Part shown: piece after piece, positions 40,001 to 54,890 of the stretch | Layout: each line of letters opens with the position of its first letter | How positions within the stretch are numbered: position 1 is the stretch's first letter | From: Balanoglossus misakiensis | Taxonomy: Eukaryota; Hemichordata | Direction of reading: 5' to 3' | Assembly (NCBI GenBank): GCA_040954595.2 | Contig: CM082590.2 | Location: 3,162,001-3,226,000 of the forward strand | Length of the DNA stretch: 64,000 nucleotides | The notes under the pieces: model-generated | Databases searched by the model: none | What the model was told of the DNA's origin: nothing | Seen by the model: only the letters and a program-made list of their open reading frames with translations | Position numbers and translations under genes: made by a program

Positions 40001-41660
40001 ACTAGACTCCGTAGATCGACGAATAGTTCTAAAATGTCCATGGTTGCTTCCAAACAAAGCCTGGTTTGTTTACAAAATTCTGTTGTGATGCGCAGAACAC
40101 ATAGATAGGCCTATGCGCATATGAACGTTTTCCACTATACTCTGTAGATCGAGAGTTAGTTCTAAAATTTCCATGTTTGCTTCCAAACAGCCTCGTTTAT
40201 TTACGGAATTCTGTTGTGAGGCGCAGAGCACGTAATAGGCCTATGCGCATAAGAAAGTTTTCCACCAGACTCTGTAGATCGACGGATAGTTGTAAAATTT
40301 CCATGGTTGCTTCCAAACAGCCTCGTTTATTTACCGATTTCTGTTGTGATGCGCAGAACACATAGATAGGCATATGTGCATAATAAAGTTTTCCACTAGA
40401 CTCTGTAGATCGAGAGATAGTTCTAAAATTTCCATGGTTGCTTCCAAACACAGCCTCGTTTGTTTACAAAATTCTGTTGTGATGCGCAGAACACATATAT
40501 AGGCCTATGCGCATAATAACGTTTTCCACTAGACTCTGTAGATCGACGGATAGTTGTAAAATTTCCATGGTTGCTTCCAAACAGCCTCGTTTATTTACCG
40601 AATTCTGTTGTGAGGCGCAGAACACATAGATAGGCATATGTGCATAAGAAAGTTTTCCACTATAGACTCTGTAGATCGAGAGATTGTTCTAAAATGTCCA
40701 TGGTTGCTTCCAAACACAGCCTCGTTTGTTTACAAAATTCTGTTGTGATGCGCAGAACACATATATAGGCCTATGCGCATAAGAACGTTTCCACTAGACT
40801 CTGTAAATCGACGGATAGCTGTAAAATTTCCATGGTTGCTTTTAAACAGCCTCGTTTATTTACCGATTTCTGTTGTGAGGCGCAGAACACATAGATAGGC
40901 ATATGTGCATAAGAAAGTTTTCCACTATAGACTCTGTAGATAGTTCTAAAATGTCCATGGTTGCTTCCAAACACACCCTCGTTTATTTACCGATTTCTGT
41001 TGAGATGCGCATAACACATAGATAGGCCTATGCGCATAAGAACGTTTTCCACTAGACTCTGTAGATCGACGGATAGTTGTACAATTTCCATGGTTGCTTC
41101 CAAACAGCATCGTTTATTTACGGAATTCTGTTGTGAGGCGCAGAACACGTAATAGGTCTATGCGCATAAGGAAGTTTTCCACCAGACTCTGTAGATCGAC
41201 GGATAGTTGTTAAATTTCATGGTTGCTTCAAAATACAGCCTCGTTTATTTACCGATTTCTGTTGTGATGCGCATAACACATAGATAGGCCTATGCGCATA
41301 AGAACGTTTTCCACTAGACTCTGTAGATCGACGGATAGTTGTACAATTTCCATGGTTGCTTCCAAACAGCCTCGTTTATTTACCGATTTCTGTTGTGAGG
41401 CGCAGAACACATGATAGGCCTATGCGCATAAGACATTTTTCCACTAGACTCTGTAGATCGACGGATAGTTCTAAAATGTCCATGGTTGCTTCCAAACAGC
41501 CTCGTTTATTTACCGAATTCTGTTGTGAGGCGCAGAGCACGTAATAGGCCTATGCGCATAAGAAAGTTTTCCACCAGACTCCGTAGATCGACGGATAGTT
41601 GTAAAATTTCCATGGTTGTTTCCAAACACAGCCTCGTTCATTTACAAAATTCTGTTGTGA
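37100..41660 (+). repeat. Mixed satellite segment with 1184-bp and related repeats
   Basis: 38076 recurs at 39260 (+1184, nine monomers). The 36889-37163 module recurs near 40177. One monomer near 40934 lacks eight bases (CTGTAGATAGTTC in place of CTGTAGATCGAGAGATAGTTC). The segment reuses modules from the neighbouring blocks rather than following one clear period. Confidence 0.6.
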
Positions 41661-42550
41661 TGCGCTGAACACATACATATGCCTATGCGCATAAGAAAGT
41701 TTCCCACTAGACTCTGTAGATCGACGGATAGTTCTAAAATTTCCATGATTGCTTCCAAACACATCCTCGATTGTTTACAAAATTCTGTTGTGATGCGCAG
41801 AACACATATATAGGCCTATGCGCATATGAACGTTTTCCACTATACTCCGTAGATCGACGGATAGTTCTAAAATTTCCATTGTTGCTTCCAAACAGCCTCG
41901 TTTATTTACCGAATTCTGTTGTGAGGCGCAGAACACGTAATAGGCCTATGCGCATAAGAAACTTTTCAACTTTAGATCGAGAGATAGTTCTAAAATTTCC
42001 ATGGTTGTTTCCAAACACAGCCTCGTTCATTTACAAAATTCTGTTGTGATGCGCTGAACACATACATATGCCTATGCGCATAAGAAAGTTTCCCACTAGA
42101 CTCTGTAGATCGACGGATAGTTCTAAAATTTCCATGATTGCTTCCAAACACATCCTCGATTGTTTACAAAATTCTGTTGTGATGCGCAGAACACATATAT
42201 AGGCCTATGCGCATATGAACGTTTTCCACTATACTCCGTAGATCGACGGATAGTTCTAAAATTTCCATTGTTGCTTCCAAACAGCCTCGTTTATTTACCG
42301 AATTCTGTTGTGAGGCGCAGAACACGTAATAGGCCTATGCGCATAAGAAACTTTTCAACTTTAGATCGAGAGATAGTTCTAAAATTTCCATGGTTGTTTC
42401 CAAACACAGCCTCGTTCATTTACAAAATTCTGTTGTGATGCGCTGAACACATACATATGCCTATGCGCATAAGAAAGTTTCCCACTAGACTCTGTAGATC
42501 GACGGATAGTTCTAAAATTTCCATGATTGCTTCCAAACACATCCTCGATT
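41632..42550 (+). repeat. 389-bp trimer tandem, two copies plus a partial third
   Basis: The marker CCTCGTTCATTTACAAAATT recurs at 389-base steps (about 41632, 42021, 42410), as does CACATCCTCGATTG/TTAC (41762, 42151, 42540). I saw no difference between the two complete copies, so this looks like a very recent expansion. Confidence 0.85.
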
Positions 42551-44369
42551 GATTACAAAATTCTGTTGTGATGCGCAGAACACATAGATAGGCCTATGCG
42601 CATATGAACGTTTTCCACTATACACTGTAGATCGAGAGATAGTTGTAAAACTTCCATGTTTGCTTCCAAACAGCCTCGTTTATTTGCGGAATTCTGTTTT
42701 GAGGCGCAGAACACATAGATAGGCATATGTGAATAAGAAAGTTTTCCACTATAGACTCTGTAGATCGAGAGATAGTTGTAAAATTTCCATGGTTGCTTCC
42801 AAACAGCCTCGTTTATTTACCGATTTCTGTTGTGAGGCGCAGAACACATAGATAGGCCTATGCGCATAAAAAACTTTTCAACTTTAGATCAACGGATAGT
42901 TCAAAAATTTCCATGGTTGTTTCCAAACAGCCTCGTTTATTTACCGAATTCTGTTGTGATGCGTAGAACACATACATATGCCTATGCGCATAAGAAAGTT
43001 TTCCACTAGACTCCGTAGATCGACGAATAGTTCTAAAATGTCCATGGTTGCTTCCAAACAAAGCCTGGTTTGTTTACAAAATTCTGTTGTGATGCGCAGA
43101 ACACATAGATAGGCCTATGCGCATATGAACGTTTTCCACTAGACTCTGTAGATCGAGAGTTAGTTCTAAAATTTCCATGGTTGCTTCCAAACAGCCTCGT
43201 TTATTTACGGAATTCTGTTTTGAGGCGCAGAACACATAGATAGGCATATGTGCATAAGAAAGTTTTCCACTATAGACTCTGTACATCGAGAGATAGTTCT
43301 AAAATTTCCATGGTTGCTTTCAAACACAGCCTCGTTTGTTTACAAAATTCTGTTGTGATGCGCAGAACACATATATAGGCCTATGCGCATAAGAACGTTT
43401 TCCACTAGACTCTGTAGATCGACGGATAGTTCTAAAATTTCCATGGTTGCTTCCAAACAGCCTCGTTTATTTACCGAATTCTGTTGTGAGGCACAGAACA
43501 CATAGATAGGCCTATGTGCATAAGAAAGTTTTCCACTATAGACTCTGTAGATCAAGAGATAGTTCTAAAATGTCCATGGTTGCTTCCAAACACAGCCTCG
43601 TTTGTTTACAAAATTCTGTTGTGATGCGCAGAACACATATATAGGCCTATGCGCATTATAACGTTTTCCACTAGACTCTGTAGATCGACGGATAGTTGTA
43701 AAATTTCCATGGTTGCTTCCAAACAGCCTCGTTTATTTACCGAATTCTGTTGTGAGGCGCATAACACATAGATAGGCATATGTGCATAAGAAAGTTTTCC
43801 ACTATAGACTCTGTAGATCGAGAGATAGTTCTAAAATGTCCATGGTTGCTACCAAACACAGCCTCGTTTGTTTACAACATTCTGTTGTGATGCGCAGAAC
43901 ACATATATAGGCCTATGCGCATAAGAACGTTTCCACTAGACTCTGTAGATCGACGGATAGCTGTAAAATTTCTATGGTTGCTTCCAAACAGCCTCGTTTA
44001 TTTACCGATTTCTGTTGTGAGGCGCAGAACACATGATAGGCCTATGCGCATGAGACATTTTTCCACTAGACTCTGTAGATCGACGGATAGTTGTAAAATT
44101 TCATGGTTGCTTCCAAATACAGCCTCGTTTATTTACCGATTTCTGTTGTGATGCGCATAACACATAGATAGGCCTATGCGCATAAGAACGTTTTCCACTA
44201 GACTCTGTAGATCGACGGATAGTTGTACAATTTCCATGGTTACTTCCAAACAGCCTCGTTTATTTACCGATTTCTGTTGTGAGGCGCAGAACACATGATA
44301 GGCCTATGCGCATAAGACATTTTTCCACTAGACTCTGTAGATCGACGGATAGTTCTAAAATTTCCATGG

Positions 44370-47300
44370 TTGCTTCCAAACAGCCTCGTTTATTTACCGA
44401 ATTCTGTTGTGAGGCGCAGAGCACGTAATAGGCCTATGCGCACAAGAAAGTTTTCCACCAGACTCTGTAGATCGACGGATAGTTGTAAAATTTCCATGGT
44501 TGCTTCCAAACAGCCTCGTTTATTTACCGATTTCTGTTGTGATGCGCAGAACACATAGATAGGCATATGTGCATAATAAAGTTTTCCACTAGACTCTGTA
44601 GATCGAGAGATAGTTCTAAAATTTCCATGGTTGCTTCCAAACACAGCCTCGTTTGTTTACACAATTCTGTTGTGATGCGCAGAACACATATATAGGCCTA
44701 TGCGCATAATAACGTTTTCCACTAGACTCTGTAGATCGACGGATAGTTGTAAAATTTCCATGGTTGCTTTCAAACAGCCTCGTTTATTTACCGAATTCTG
44801 TTGTGAGGCGCAGAACACATAGATAGGCATATGTGCATAAGAAAGTTTTCCACTATAGACTCTGTAGATCGAGAGATAGTTCTAAAGTGTCCATGGTTGC
44901 TTCCAAACACAGCCTCGTTTGTTTACAAAATTCTGTTGTGATGCGCAGAACACATATATAGGCCTATGCGCATAAGAACGTTTCCACTAGACTCTGTAGA
45001 TCGACGGATAGCTGTAAAATTTCCATGGTTGCTTTTAAACAGCCTCGTTTATTTACCGATTTCTGTTGTGAGGCGCAGAACACATAGATAGGCATATGTG
45101 CATAAGAAAGTTTTCCACTATAGACTCTGTACATCGAGAGATAGTTCTAAAATGTCCATGGTTGCTTCCAAACACAGCCTCGTTTATTTACCGATTTCTG
45201 TTGTGATGCGCATAACACATAGATAGGCCTATGCGCATAAGAACGTTTTCCACTAGACTCTGTAGATCGACGGATAGTTCTAAAATTTCAATGGTTGCTT
45301 CCAAACAGCCTCGTTTATTTACCGAATTCTGTTGTGATGCGCAGAACACATGATAGGACTATGCGCATAAGAAATTTTGCCACCAGACTCTGTAGATCGA
45401 CGGATAGTTGTAAAATTTCCATGGTTGCTTCCAAACAGCATCGTTTATTTACCGAATTCTGTTGTGAGGCGCAGAACACGTAATAGGTCTATGCGCATAA
45501 GGAAGTTTTCCACTAGACTCTGTAGATCGACGGATAGTTGTACAATTTCCATGGTTGCTTCCAAACAGCCTCTTTTATTTACCGATTTCTGTTGTGAGGC
45601 GCAGAACACATGATAGGCCTATGCGCATAAGACATTTTTCCACTAGACTCTGTAGATCGACGGATAGTTCTAAAATTTCCATGGTTGCTTCCAAACAGCC
45701 TCGTTTATTTACCGAATTCTGTTGTGAGGCGCAGAGCACGTAATAGGCCTATGCGCATAAGAAAGTTTTCCACCAGACTCCGTAGATCGACGGATAGTTG
45801 TAAAATTTCCATGGTTGCTTCCAAACAGCATCGTTTATTTACCGAATTCTGTTGTGAGGCGCAGAACACGTAATAGGTCTATGCGCATAAGGACGTTTTC
45901 CACGAGACTCTGTAGATCGACGGATAGTTGTACAATTTCCATGGTTGCTTCCAAACAGCCTCTTTTATTTACCGATTTCTGTTGTGAGGCGCAGAACACA
46001 TGATAGGCCTATGCGCATAAGACATTTTTCCACTAGACTCTGTAGATCGACGGATAGTTCTAAAATTTCCATGGTTGCTTCCAAACAGCCTCGTTTATTT
46101 ACCGAATTCTGTTGTGAGGCGCAGAGCACGTAATAGGCCTATGCGCATAAGAAAGTTTTCCACCAGACTCTGTAGATCGACGGATAGTTGTAAAATTTCC
46201 ATGGTTGCTTCCAAACAGCCTCGTTTATTTACCGATTTCTGTTGTGATGCGCAGAACACATAGATAGGCATATGTGCATAATAAAGTTTTCCACTAGACT
46301 CTGTAGATCGAGAGATAGTTCTAAAATTTCCATGGTTGCTTCCAAACACAGCCTCGTTTGTTTACACAATTCTGTTGTGATGCGCAGAACACATATATAG
46401 GCCTATGCGCATAATAACGTTTTCCACTAGACTCTGTAGATCGACGGATAGTTGTAAAATTTCCATGGTTGCTTTCAAACAGCCTCGTTTATTTACCGAA
46501 TTCTGTTGTGAGGCGCAGAACACATAGATAGGCATATGTGCATAAGAAAGTTTTCCACTAAAGACTCTGTAGATCGAGAGATAGTTCTAAAGTGTCCATG
46601 GTTGCTTCCAAACACAACCTCGTTTGTTTACAAAATTCTGTTGTGATGCGCAGAACACATATATAGGCCTATGCGCATAAGAACGTTTCCACTAGACTCT
46701 GTAGATCGACGGATAGCTGTAAAATTTCCATGGTTGCTTTTAAACAGCCTCGTTTATTTACCGATTTCTGTTGTGAGGCGCAGAACACATAGATAGGCAT
46801 ATGTGCATAAGAAAGTTTTCCACTATAGACTCTGTAGATCGAGAGATAGTTCTAAAATGTCCATGGTTGCTTCCAAACACAGCCTCGTTTATTTACCGAT
46901 TTCTGTTGTGATGCGCATAACACATAGATAGGCCTATGCGCATAAGAACGTTTTCCACTAGACTCTGTAGATCGACGGATAGTTCTAAAATTTCAATGGT
47001 TGCTTCCAAACAGCCTCGTTTATTTACCGAATTCTGTTGTGATGCGCAGAACACATGATAGGACTATGCGCATAAGAAATTTTTCCACCAGACTCTGTAG
47101 ATCGAGAGATAGTTCTAAAATGTCCATGGTTGCTTCCAAACAGCCTCGTTTATTTACCGAATTCTGTTGTGATGCGCAGAACACATGATAGGACTATGCG
47201 CATAAGAAATTTTTCCACCAGACTCTGTAGATCGAGAGATAGTTGTAAAATTTCCATGGTTGCTTCCAAACAGCATCGTTTATTTACCGAATTCTGTTGT

Positions 47301-47830
47301 GAGGCGCAGAACACGTAATAGGTCTATGCGCATAAGGAAGTTTTCCACTAGACTCTGTAGATCGACGGATAGTTGTACAATTTCCATGGTTGCTTCCAAA
47401 CAGCCTCTTTTATTTACCGAATTCTGTTGTGAGGCGCAGAACACGTAATAGGTCTATGCGCATAAGGAAGTTTTCCACTAGACTCTGTAGATCGACGGAT
47501 AGTTGTACAATTTCCATGGTTGCTTCCAAACAGCCTCTTTTATTTACCGATTTCTGTTGTGAGGCGCAGAACACATGATAGGCCTATGCGCATAAGACAT
47601 TTTTCCACTAGACTCTGTAGATCGACGGATAGTTCTAAAATTTCCATGGTTGCTTCCAAACAGCCTCGTTTATTTACCGAATTCTGTTGTGAGGCGCAGA
47701 GCACGTAATAGGCCTATGCGCATAAGAAAGTTTTCCACCAGACTCCGTAGATCGACGGATAGTTGTAAAATTTCCATGGTTGTTTCCAAACACAGCCTCG
47801 TTCATTTACAAAATTCTGTTGTTATGCGCT
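44370..47830 (+). repeat. 13-mer HOR, 1705 bp, with nested 390-bp and 130-bp expansions
   Basis: 44370 recurs at 46075 and 45295 at 47000, both +1705. Within it, a 390-bp trimer is duplicated (45555 to 45945). Several consecutive 130-bp monomers at 47000-47650 carry the same variants (AGGACTATGCGC pairs; CCTCTTTTATTTACC pairs). Confidence 0.75.
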
Positions 47831-50800
47831 GAACACATACATATGCCTATGCGCATAAGAAAGTTTCCACTAGACTCTGTAGATCGACGGATTGTTCTAA
47901 AATTTCCATGATTGCTTCCAAACACATCCTCGATTATTTACAAAATTCTGTTGTGATGCGCAGAACACATAGATAGGCCTATGCGCATATGAACGTTTTC
48001 CACTATACACTGTAGATCGAGAGATAGTTCTAAAACTTCCATGTTTGCTTCCAAACAGCCTCGTTTATATGCGGAATTCTGTTTTGAGGCGCAGAACACA
48101 TAGATAGGCATATGTGAATAAGAAAGTTTTCCACTATAGACTCTGTAGATCGAGAGATAGTTGTAAAATTTCCATGGTTGCTTCCAAACAGCCTCGTTTA
48201 TTTACCGATTTCTGTTGTGAGGCGCAGAACACATAGATAGGCCTATGCGCATAAAAAACTTTTCAACTTTAGATCAACGGATAGTTCAAAAATTTCCATG
48301 GTTGTTTCCAAACAGCCTCGTTTATTTACCGAATTCTGTTGTGATGCGTAGAACACATACATATGCCTATGCGCATAAGAAAGTTTTCCACTAGACTCCG
48401 TAGATCGACGAATAGTTCTAAAATGTCCATGGTTGCTTCCAAACAAAGCCTGGTTTGTTTACAAAATTCTGTTGTGATGCGCAGAACACATAGATAGGCC
48501 TATGCGCATATGAACGTTTTCCACTATACTCTGTAGATCGAGAGTTAGTTCTAAAATTTCCATGTTTGCTTCCAAACAGCCTCGTTTATTTACGGAATTC
48601 TGTTTTGAGGCGCAGAACACATAGATAGGCATATGTGCATAAGAAAGTTTTCCACTATAGACTCTGTACATCGAGAGATAGTTCTAAAATTTCCATGGTT
48701 GCTTCCAAACACAGCCTCGTTTGTTTACAAAATTCTGTTGTGATGCGCAGAACACATATATAGGCCTATGCGCATAAGAACGTTTTCCACTAGACTCTGT
48801 AGATCGACGGATAGTTCTAAAATTTCCATGGTTGCTTCCAAACAGCCTCGTTTATTTACCGAATTCTGTTGTGAGGCACAAAACACATAGATAGGCCTAT
48901 GTGCATAAGAAAGTTTTCCACTATAGACTCTGTAGATCGAGAGATAGTTCTAAAATGTCCATGGTTGCTTTCAAACACAGCCTCGTTTGTTTACAAAATT
49001 CTTTTGTGATGCGCAGAACACATATATAGGCCTATGCGCATAAGAACGTTTTCCACTAGACTCTGTAGATCGACGGATAGTTGTAAAATTTCCATGGTTG
49101 CTTCCAAACAGCCTCGTTTATTTACCGAATTCTGTTGTGAGGCACAGAACACATAGATAGGCCTATGTGCATAAGAAAGTTTTCCACTATAGACTCTGTA
49201 GATCGAGAGATAGTTCTAAAATGTCCATGGTTGCTTCCAAACACAGCCTCGTTTGTTTACAAAATTCTGTTGTGATGCGCAGAACACATATATAGGCCTA
49301 TGCGCATAATAACGTTTTCCACTAGACTCTGTAGATTCGACGGATAGTTGTAAAATTTCCATGGTTGCTTCCAAACAGCCTCGTTTATTTACCGAATTCT
49401 GTTGTGAGGCGCAGAACACATAGATAGGCATATGTGCATAAGAAAGTTTTCCACTATAGACTCTGTAGATCGAGAGATAGTTCTAAAATGTCCATGGTTG
49501 CTACCAAACACAGCCTCGTTTGTTTACAAAATTCTGTTGTGATGCGCAGAACACATATATAGGCCTATGCGCATAAGAACGTTTCCACTAGACTCTGTAG
49601 ATCGACGGATAGCTATACAATTTCCATGGTTGCTTCCAAACAGCCTCGTTTATTTACCGATTTCTGTTGTGAGGCGCAGAACACATGATAGGCCTATGCG
49701 CATAAGAAAGTTTTCCACCAGACTCCGTAGATCGACGGATAGTTGTAAAATTTCCATGGTTGTTTCCAAACACAGCCTCGTTCATTTACAAAATTCTGTT
49801 GTTATGCGCTCAACACATACATATGCCTATGCGCATAAGAAAGTTTCCACTAGACTCTGTAGATCGACGGATAGTTCTAAAATTTCCATGATTGCTTCCA
49901 AACACATCCTCGATTATTTACAAAATTCTGTTGTGATGCGCAGAACACATAGATAGGCCTATGCGCATATGAACGTTTTCCACTATACACTGTAGATCGA
50001 GAGATAGTTCTAAAACTTCCATGTTTGCTTCCAAACAGCCTCGTTTATTTGCGGAAATCTGTTTTGAGGCGCAGAACACATAGATAGGCATATGTGAATA
50101 AGAAAGTTTTCCACTATAGACTCTGTAGATCGAGAGATAGTTGTAAAATTACCATGGTTGCTTCCAAACAGCCTCGTTTATTTACCGATTTCTGTTGTGA
50201 GGCGCAGAACACATAGATAGGCCTATGCGCATAAAAAACTTTTCAACTTTAGATCAACGGATAGTTCAAAAATTTCCATGGTTGTTTCCAAACAGCCTCG
50301 TTTATTTACCGAATTCTGTTGTGATGCGTAGAACACATACATATGCCTATGCGCATAAGAAAGTTTTCCACTAGACTCCGTAGATCGACGAATAGTTCTA
50401 AAATGTCCATGGTTGCTTCCAAACAAAGCCTGGTTTGTTTACAAAATTCTGTTGTGATGCGCAGAACACATAGATAGGCCTATGCGCATATGAACGTTTT
50501 CCACTATACTCTGTAGATCGAGAGTTAGTTCTAAAATTTCCATGTTTGCTTCCAAACAGCCTCGTTTATTTACGGAATTCTGTTTTGAGGCGCAGAACAC
50601 ATAGATAGGCATATGTGCATAAGAAAGTTTTCCACTATAGACTCTGTACATCGAGAGATAGTTCTAAAATTTCCATGGTTGCTTCCAAACACAGCCTCGT
50701 TTGTTTACACAATTCTGTTGTGATGCGCAGAACACATATATAGGCCTATGCGCATAAGAACGTTTTCCACTAGACTCTGTAGATCGACGGATAGTTCTAA

Positions 50801-51540
50801 AATTTCCATGGTTGCTTCCAAACAGCCTCGTTTATTTACCGAATTCTGTTGTGAGGCACAGAACACATAGATAGGCCTATGTGCATAAGAAAGTTTTCCA
50901 CTATAGACTCTGTAGATCGAGAGATAGTTCTAAAATGTCCATGGTTGCTTTCAAACACAGCCTCGTTTGTTTACAAAATTCTTTTGTGATGCGCAGAACA
51001 CATATATAGGCCTATGCGCATAAGAACGTTTTCCACTAGACTCTGTAGATCGACGGATAGTTGTAAAATTTCCATGGTTGCTTCCAAACAGCCTCGTTTA
51101 TTTACCGAATTCTGTTGTGAGGCACAGAACACATAGATAGGCCTATGTGCATAAGAAAGTTTTCCACTATAGACTCTGTAGATCGAGAGATAGTTCTAAA
51201 ATGTCCATGGTTGCTTCCAAACACAGCCTCGTTTGTTTACAAAATTCTGTTGTGATGCGCAGAACACATATATAGGCCTATGCGCATAATAACGTTTTCC
51301 ACTAGACTCTGTAGATCGACGGATAGTTGTAAAATTTCCATGGTTGCTTCCAAACAGCCTCGTTTATTTACCGAATTCTGTTGTGAGGCGCAGAACACAT
51401 AGATAGGCATATGTGCATAAGAAAGTTTTCCACTATAGACTCTGTAGATCGAGAGATAGTTCTAAAATGTCCATGGTTGCTACCAAACACAGCCTCGTTT
51501 GTTTACAAAATTCTGTTGTGATGCGCAGAACACATATATA
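47830..51540 (+). repeat. 15-mer HOR, 1980 bp, two copies
   Basis: 48243 recurs at 50223 and 48459 at 50439, both +1980. Differences are scattered, for example TTTATATGCGG versus TTTATTTGCGG and GATTCGACGG (one extra T near 49335) versus GATCGACGG. Confidence 0.8.
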
Positions 51541-54440
51541 GGCCTATGCGCATAAGAACGTTTCCACTAGACTCTGTAGATCGTCGGATAGCTATACAAT
51601 TTCCATGGTTGCTTCCAAACAGCCTCGTTTATTTACCGATTTCTGTTGTGAGGCGCAGAACACATGATAGGCCTATGCGCATGAGACATTTTTCCACTAG
51701 ACTCTGTAGATCGACGGATAGTTGTAAAATTTCATGGTTGCTTCCAAATACAGCCTCGTTTATTTACCGATTTCTGTTGTGATGCGCATAACACATAGAT
51801 AGGCCTATGCGCATAAGAACGTTTTCCACTAGACTTTGTAGATCGACGGATAGTTGTACAATGTCCATGGTTGCTTCCAAACAGCCTCGTTTATTTACCG
51901 AATTGTGTTGTGAGGCGCAGAACACGTAATAGGTCTATGCGCATAAGGAAGTTTTCCACCAGACTCTGTAGATCGACGGATAGTTGTAAAATTTCATGGT
52001 TGCTTCCAAATACAGCCTCGTTTATTTACCGATTTCTGTTGTGATGCGCATAACACATAGATAGGCCTATGCGCATAAGAACGTTTTCCACTAGAGTCTG
52101 TAGATCGACGGATAGTTGTACAATTTCCATGGTTGCTTCCAAACAGCCTCGTTTATTTACCGATTTCTGTTGTGAGGCGCAGAACACATGATAGGCCTAT
52201 GCGCATAAGACATTTTTCCACTAGACTCTGTAGATCGACGGATAGTTCTAAAATTTCCATGGTTGCTTCCAAACAGCCTCGTTTATTTACCGAATTCTGT
52301 TGTGAGGTGCAGAGCACGTAATAGGCCTATGCGCATAAGAAAGTTTTCCACCAGACTCTGTAGATCGACGGATAGTTGTAAAATTTCCATGGTTGCTTCC
52401 AAACAGCCTCGTTTATTTACCGATTTCTGTTGTGATGCGCAGAACACATAGATAGGCATATGTGCATAATAAAGTTTTCCACTAGACTCTGTAGATCGAG
52501 AGATAGTTCTAAAATTTCCATGGTTGCTTCCAAACACAGCCTCGTTTGTTTACAAAATTCTGTTGTGATGCGCAGAACACATATATAGGCCTATGCGCAT
52601 AATAACGTTTTCCACTAGACTCTGTAGATCGACGGATAGTTGTAAAATTTCCATGGTTGCTTCCAAACAGCCTCGTTTATTTACCGAATTCTGTTGTGAG
52701 GCGCAGAACACATAGATAGGCATATGTGCATAAGAAAGTTTTCCACTATAGACTCTGTAGATCGAGAGATAGTTCTAAAATGTCCATGGTTGCTTCCAAA
52801 CACAGCCTCGTTTGTTTACAAAATTCTGTTGTGATGCGCAGAACACATATATAGGCCTATGCGCATAATAACGTTTTCCACTAGACTCTGTAGATCGACG
52901 GATAGTTGTAAAATTTCCATGGTTGCTTCCAAACAGCCTCGTTTATTTACCGAATTCTGTTGTGAGGCGCAGAACACATAGATAGGCATATGTGCATAAG
53001 AAAGTTTTCCACTATAGACTCTGTAGATCGAGAGATAGTTCTAAAATGTCCATGGTTGCTACCAAACACAGCCTCGTTTGTTTACAAAATTCTGTTGTGA
53101 TGCGCAGAACACATATATAGGCCTATGCGCATAAGAACGTTTCCACTAGACTCTGTAGATCGACGGATAGCTGTAAAATTTCCATGGTTGCTTCCAAACA
53201 GCCTCGTTTATTTACCGATTTCTGTTGTGAGGCGCAGAACACATGATAGGCCTATGCGCATGAGACATTTTTCCACTAGACTCTGTAGATCGACGGATAG
53301 TTGTAAAATTTCATGGTTGCTTCCAAATACAGCCTCGTTTATTTAGCGATTTCTGTTGTGATGCGCATAACACATAGATAGGCCTATGCGCATAAGAACG
53401 TTTTCCACTAGACTTTGTAGATCGACGGATAGTTGTACAATGTCCATGGTTGCTTCCAAACAGCCTCGTTTATTTACCGAATTCTGTTGTGAGGCGCAGA
53501 ACACGTAATAGGTCTATGCGCATAAGGAAGTTTTCCACCAGACTCTGTAGATCGACGGATAGTTGTAAAATTTCATGGTTGCTTCCAAATACAGCCTCGT
53601 TTATTTACCGATTTCTGTTGTGATGCGCATAACACATAGATAGGCCTATGCGCATAAGAACGTTTTCCACTAGACTCTGTAGATCGACGGATAGTTGTAC
53701 AATTTCCATGGTTGCTTCCAAACAGCCTCGTTTATTTAACGATTTCTGTTGTGAGGCACAGAACACATGATAGGCCTATGCGCATAAGACATTTTTCCAC
53801 TAGACTCTGTAGATCGACGGATAGTTCTAAAATGTCCATGGTTGCTTCCAAACAGCCTCGTTTATTTACCGAATTCTGTTGTGAGGCGCAGAGCACGTAA
53901 TAGGCTTATGCGCATAAGAACGTTTTCCACCAGACTCTGTAGATCGACGGATAGTTGTAAAATTTCCATGGTTGCTTCCAAACAGCCTCGTTTATTTACC
54001 GATTTCTGTTGTGATGCGCAGAACACATAGATAGGCATATGTGCATAATAAAGTTTTCCACTAGACTCTGTAGATCGAGAGATAGTTCTAAAATTTCCAT
54101 GGTTGCTTCCAAACACAGCCTCGTTTGTTTACAAAATTCTGTTGTGATGCGCAGAACACATATATAGGCCTATGCGCATAATAACGTTTTCCACTAGACT
54201 CTGTAGATCGACGGATAGTTGTAAAATTTCCATGGTAGCTTCCAAACAGCCTCGTTTATTTACCGAATTCTGTTGTGAGGCGCAGAACACATAGATAGGC
54301 ATATGTGCATAAGAAAGTTTTCCACTATAGACTCTGTAGATCGAGAGATAGTTCTAAAATGTCCATGGTTGCTTCCAAACACAGCCTCGTTTGTTTACAA
54401 AATTCTGTTGTGATACGCAGAACACATATATAGGCCTATG
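51480..54440 (+). repeat. 12-mer HOR, 1579 bp, copies 1 and 2
   Basis: The marker TTGCTACCAAACACAGCC at about 51480 recurs at 53059. Between them I count twelve CCTCGTTT boxes. Copy 2 departs from copy 1 after about 54440, where a TTTTAAAC monomer takes over. Confidence 0.85.
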
Positions 54441-54890
54441 CGCATAAGAACGTTTCCACTAGACTCTGTAGATCGACGGATAGCTGTAAAATTTCCATGG
54501 TTGCTTTTAAACAGCCTCGTTTATTTACCGATTTCTGTTGTGAGGCGCAGAACACATAGATAGGCATATGTGCATAAGAAAGTTTTCCACTATAGACTCT
54601 GTAGATCGAGAGATAGTTCTAAAATGTCCATGGTTGCTTCCAAACACAGCCTCGTTTATTTACCGATTTCTGTTGTGATGCGCATAACACATAGATAGGC
54701 CTATGCGCATAAGAACGTTTTCCACTAGACTCTGTAGATCGACGGATAGTTGTACAATTTCCATGGTTGCTTCCAAACAGCATCGTTTATTTACCGAATT
54801 CTGTTGTGAGGCGCAGAACACGTAATAGGTCTATGCGCATAAGGAAGTTTTCCACCAGACTCTGTAGATCGACGGATAGTTGTAAAATTT

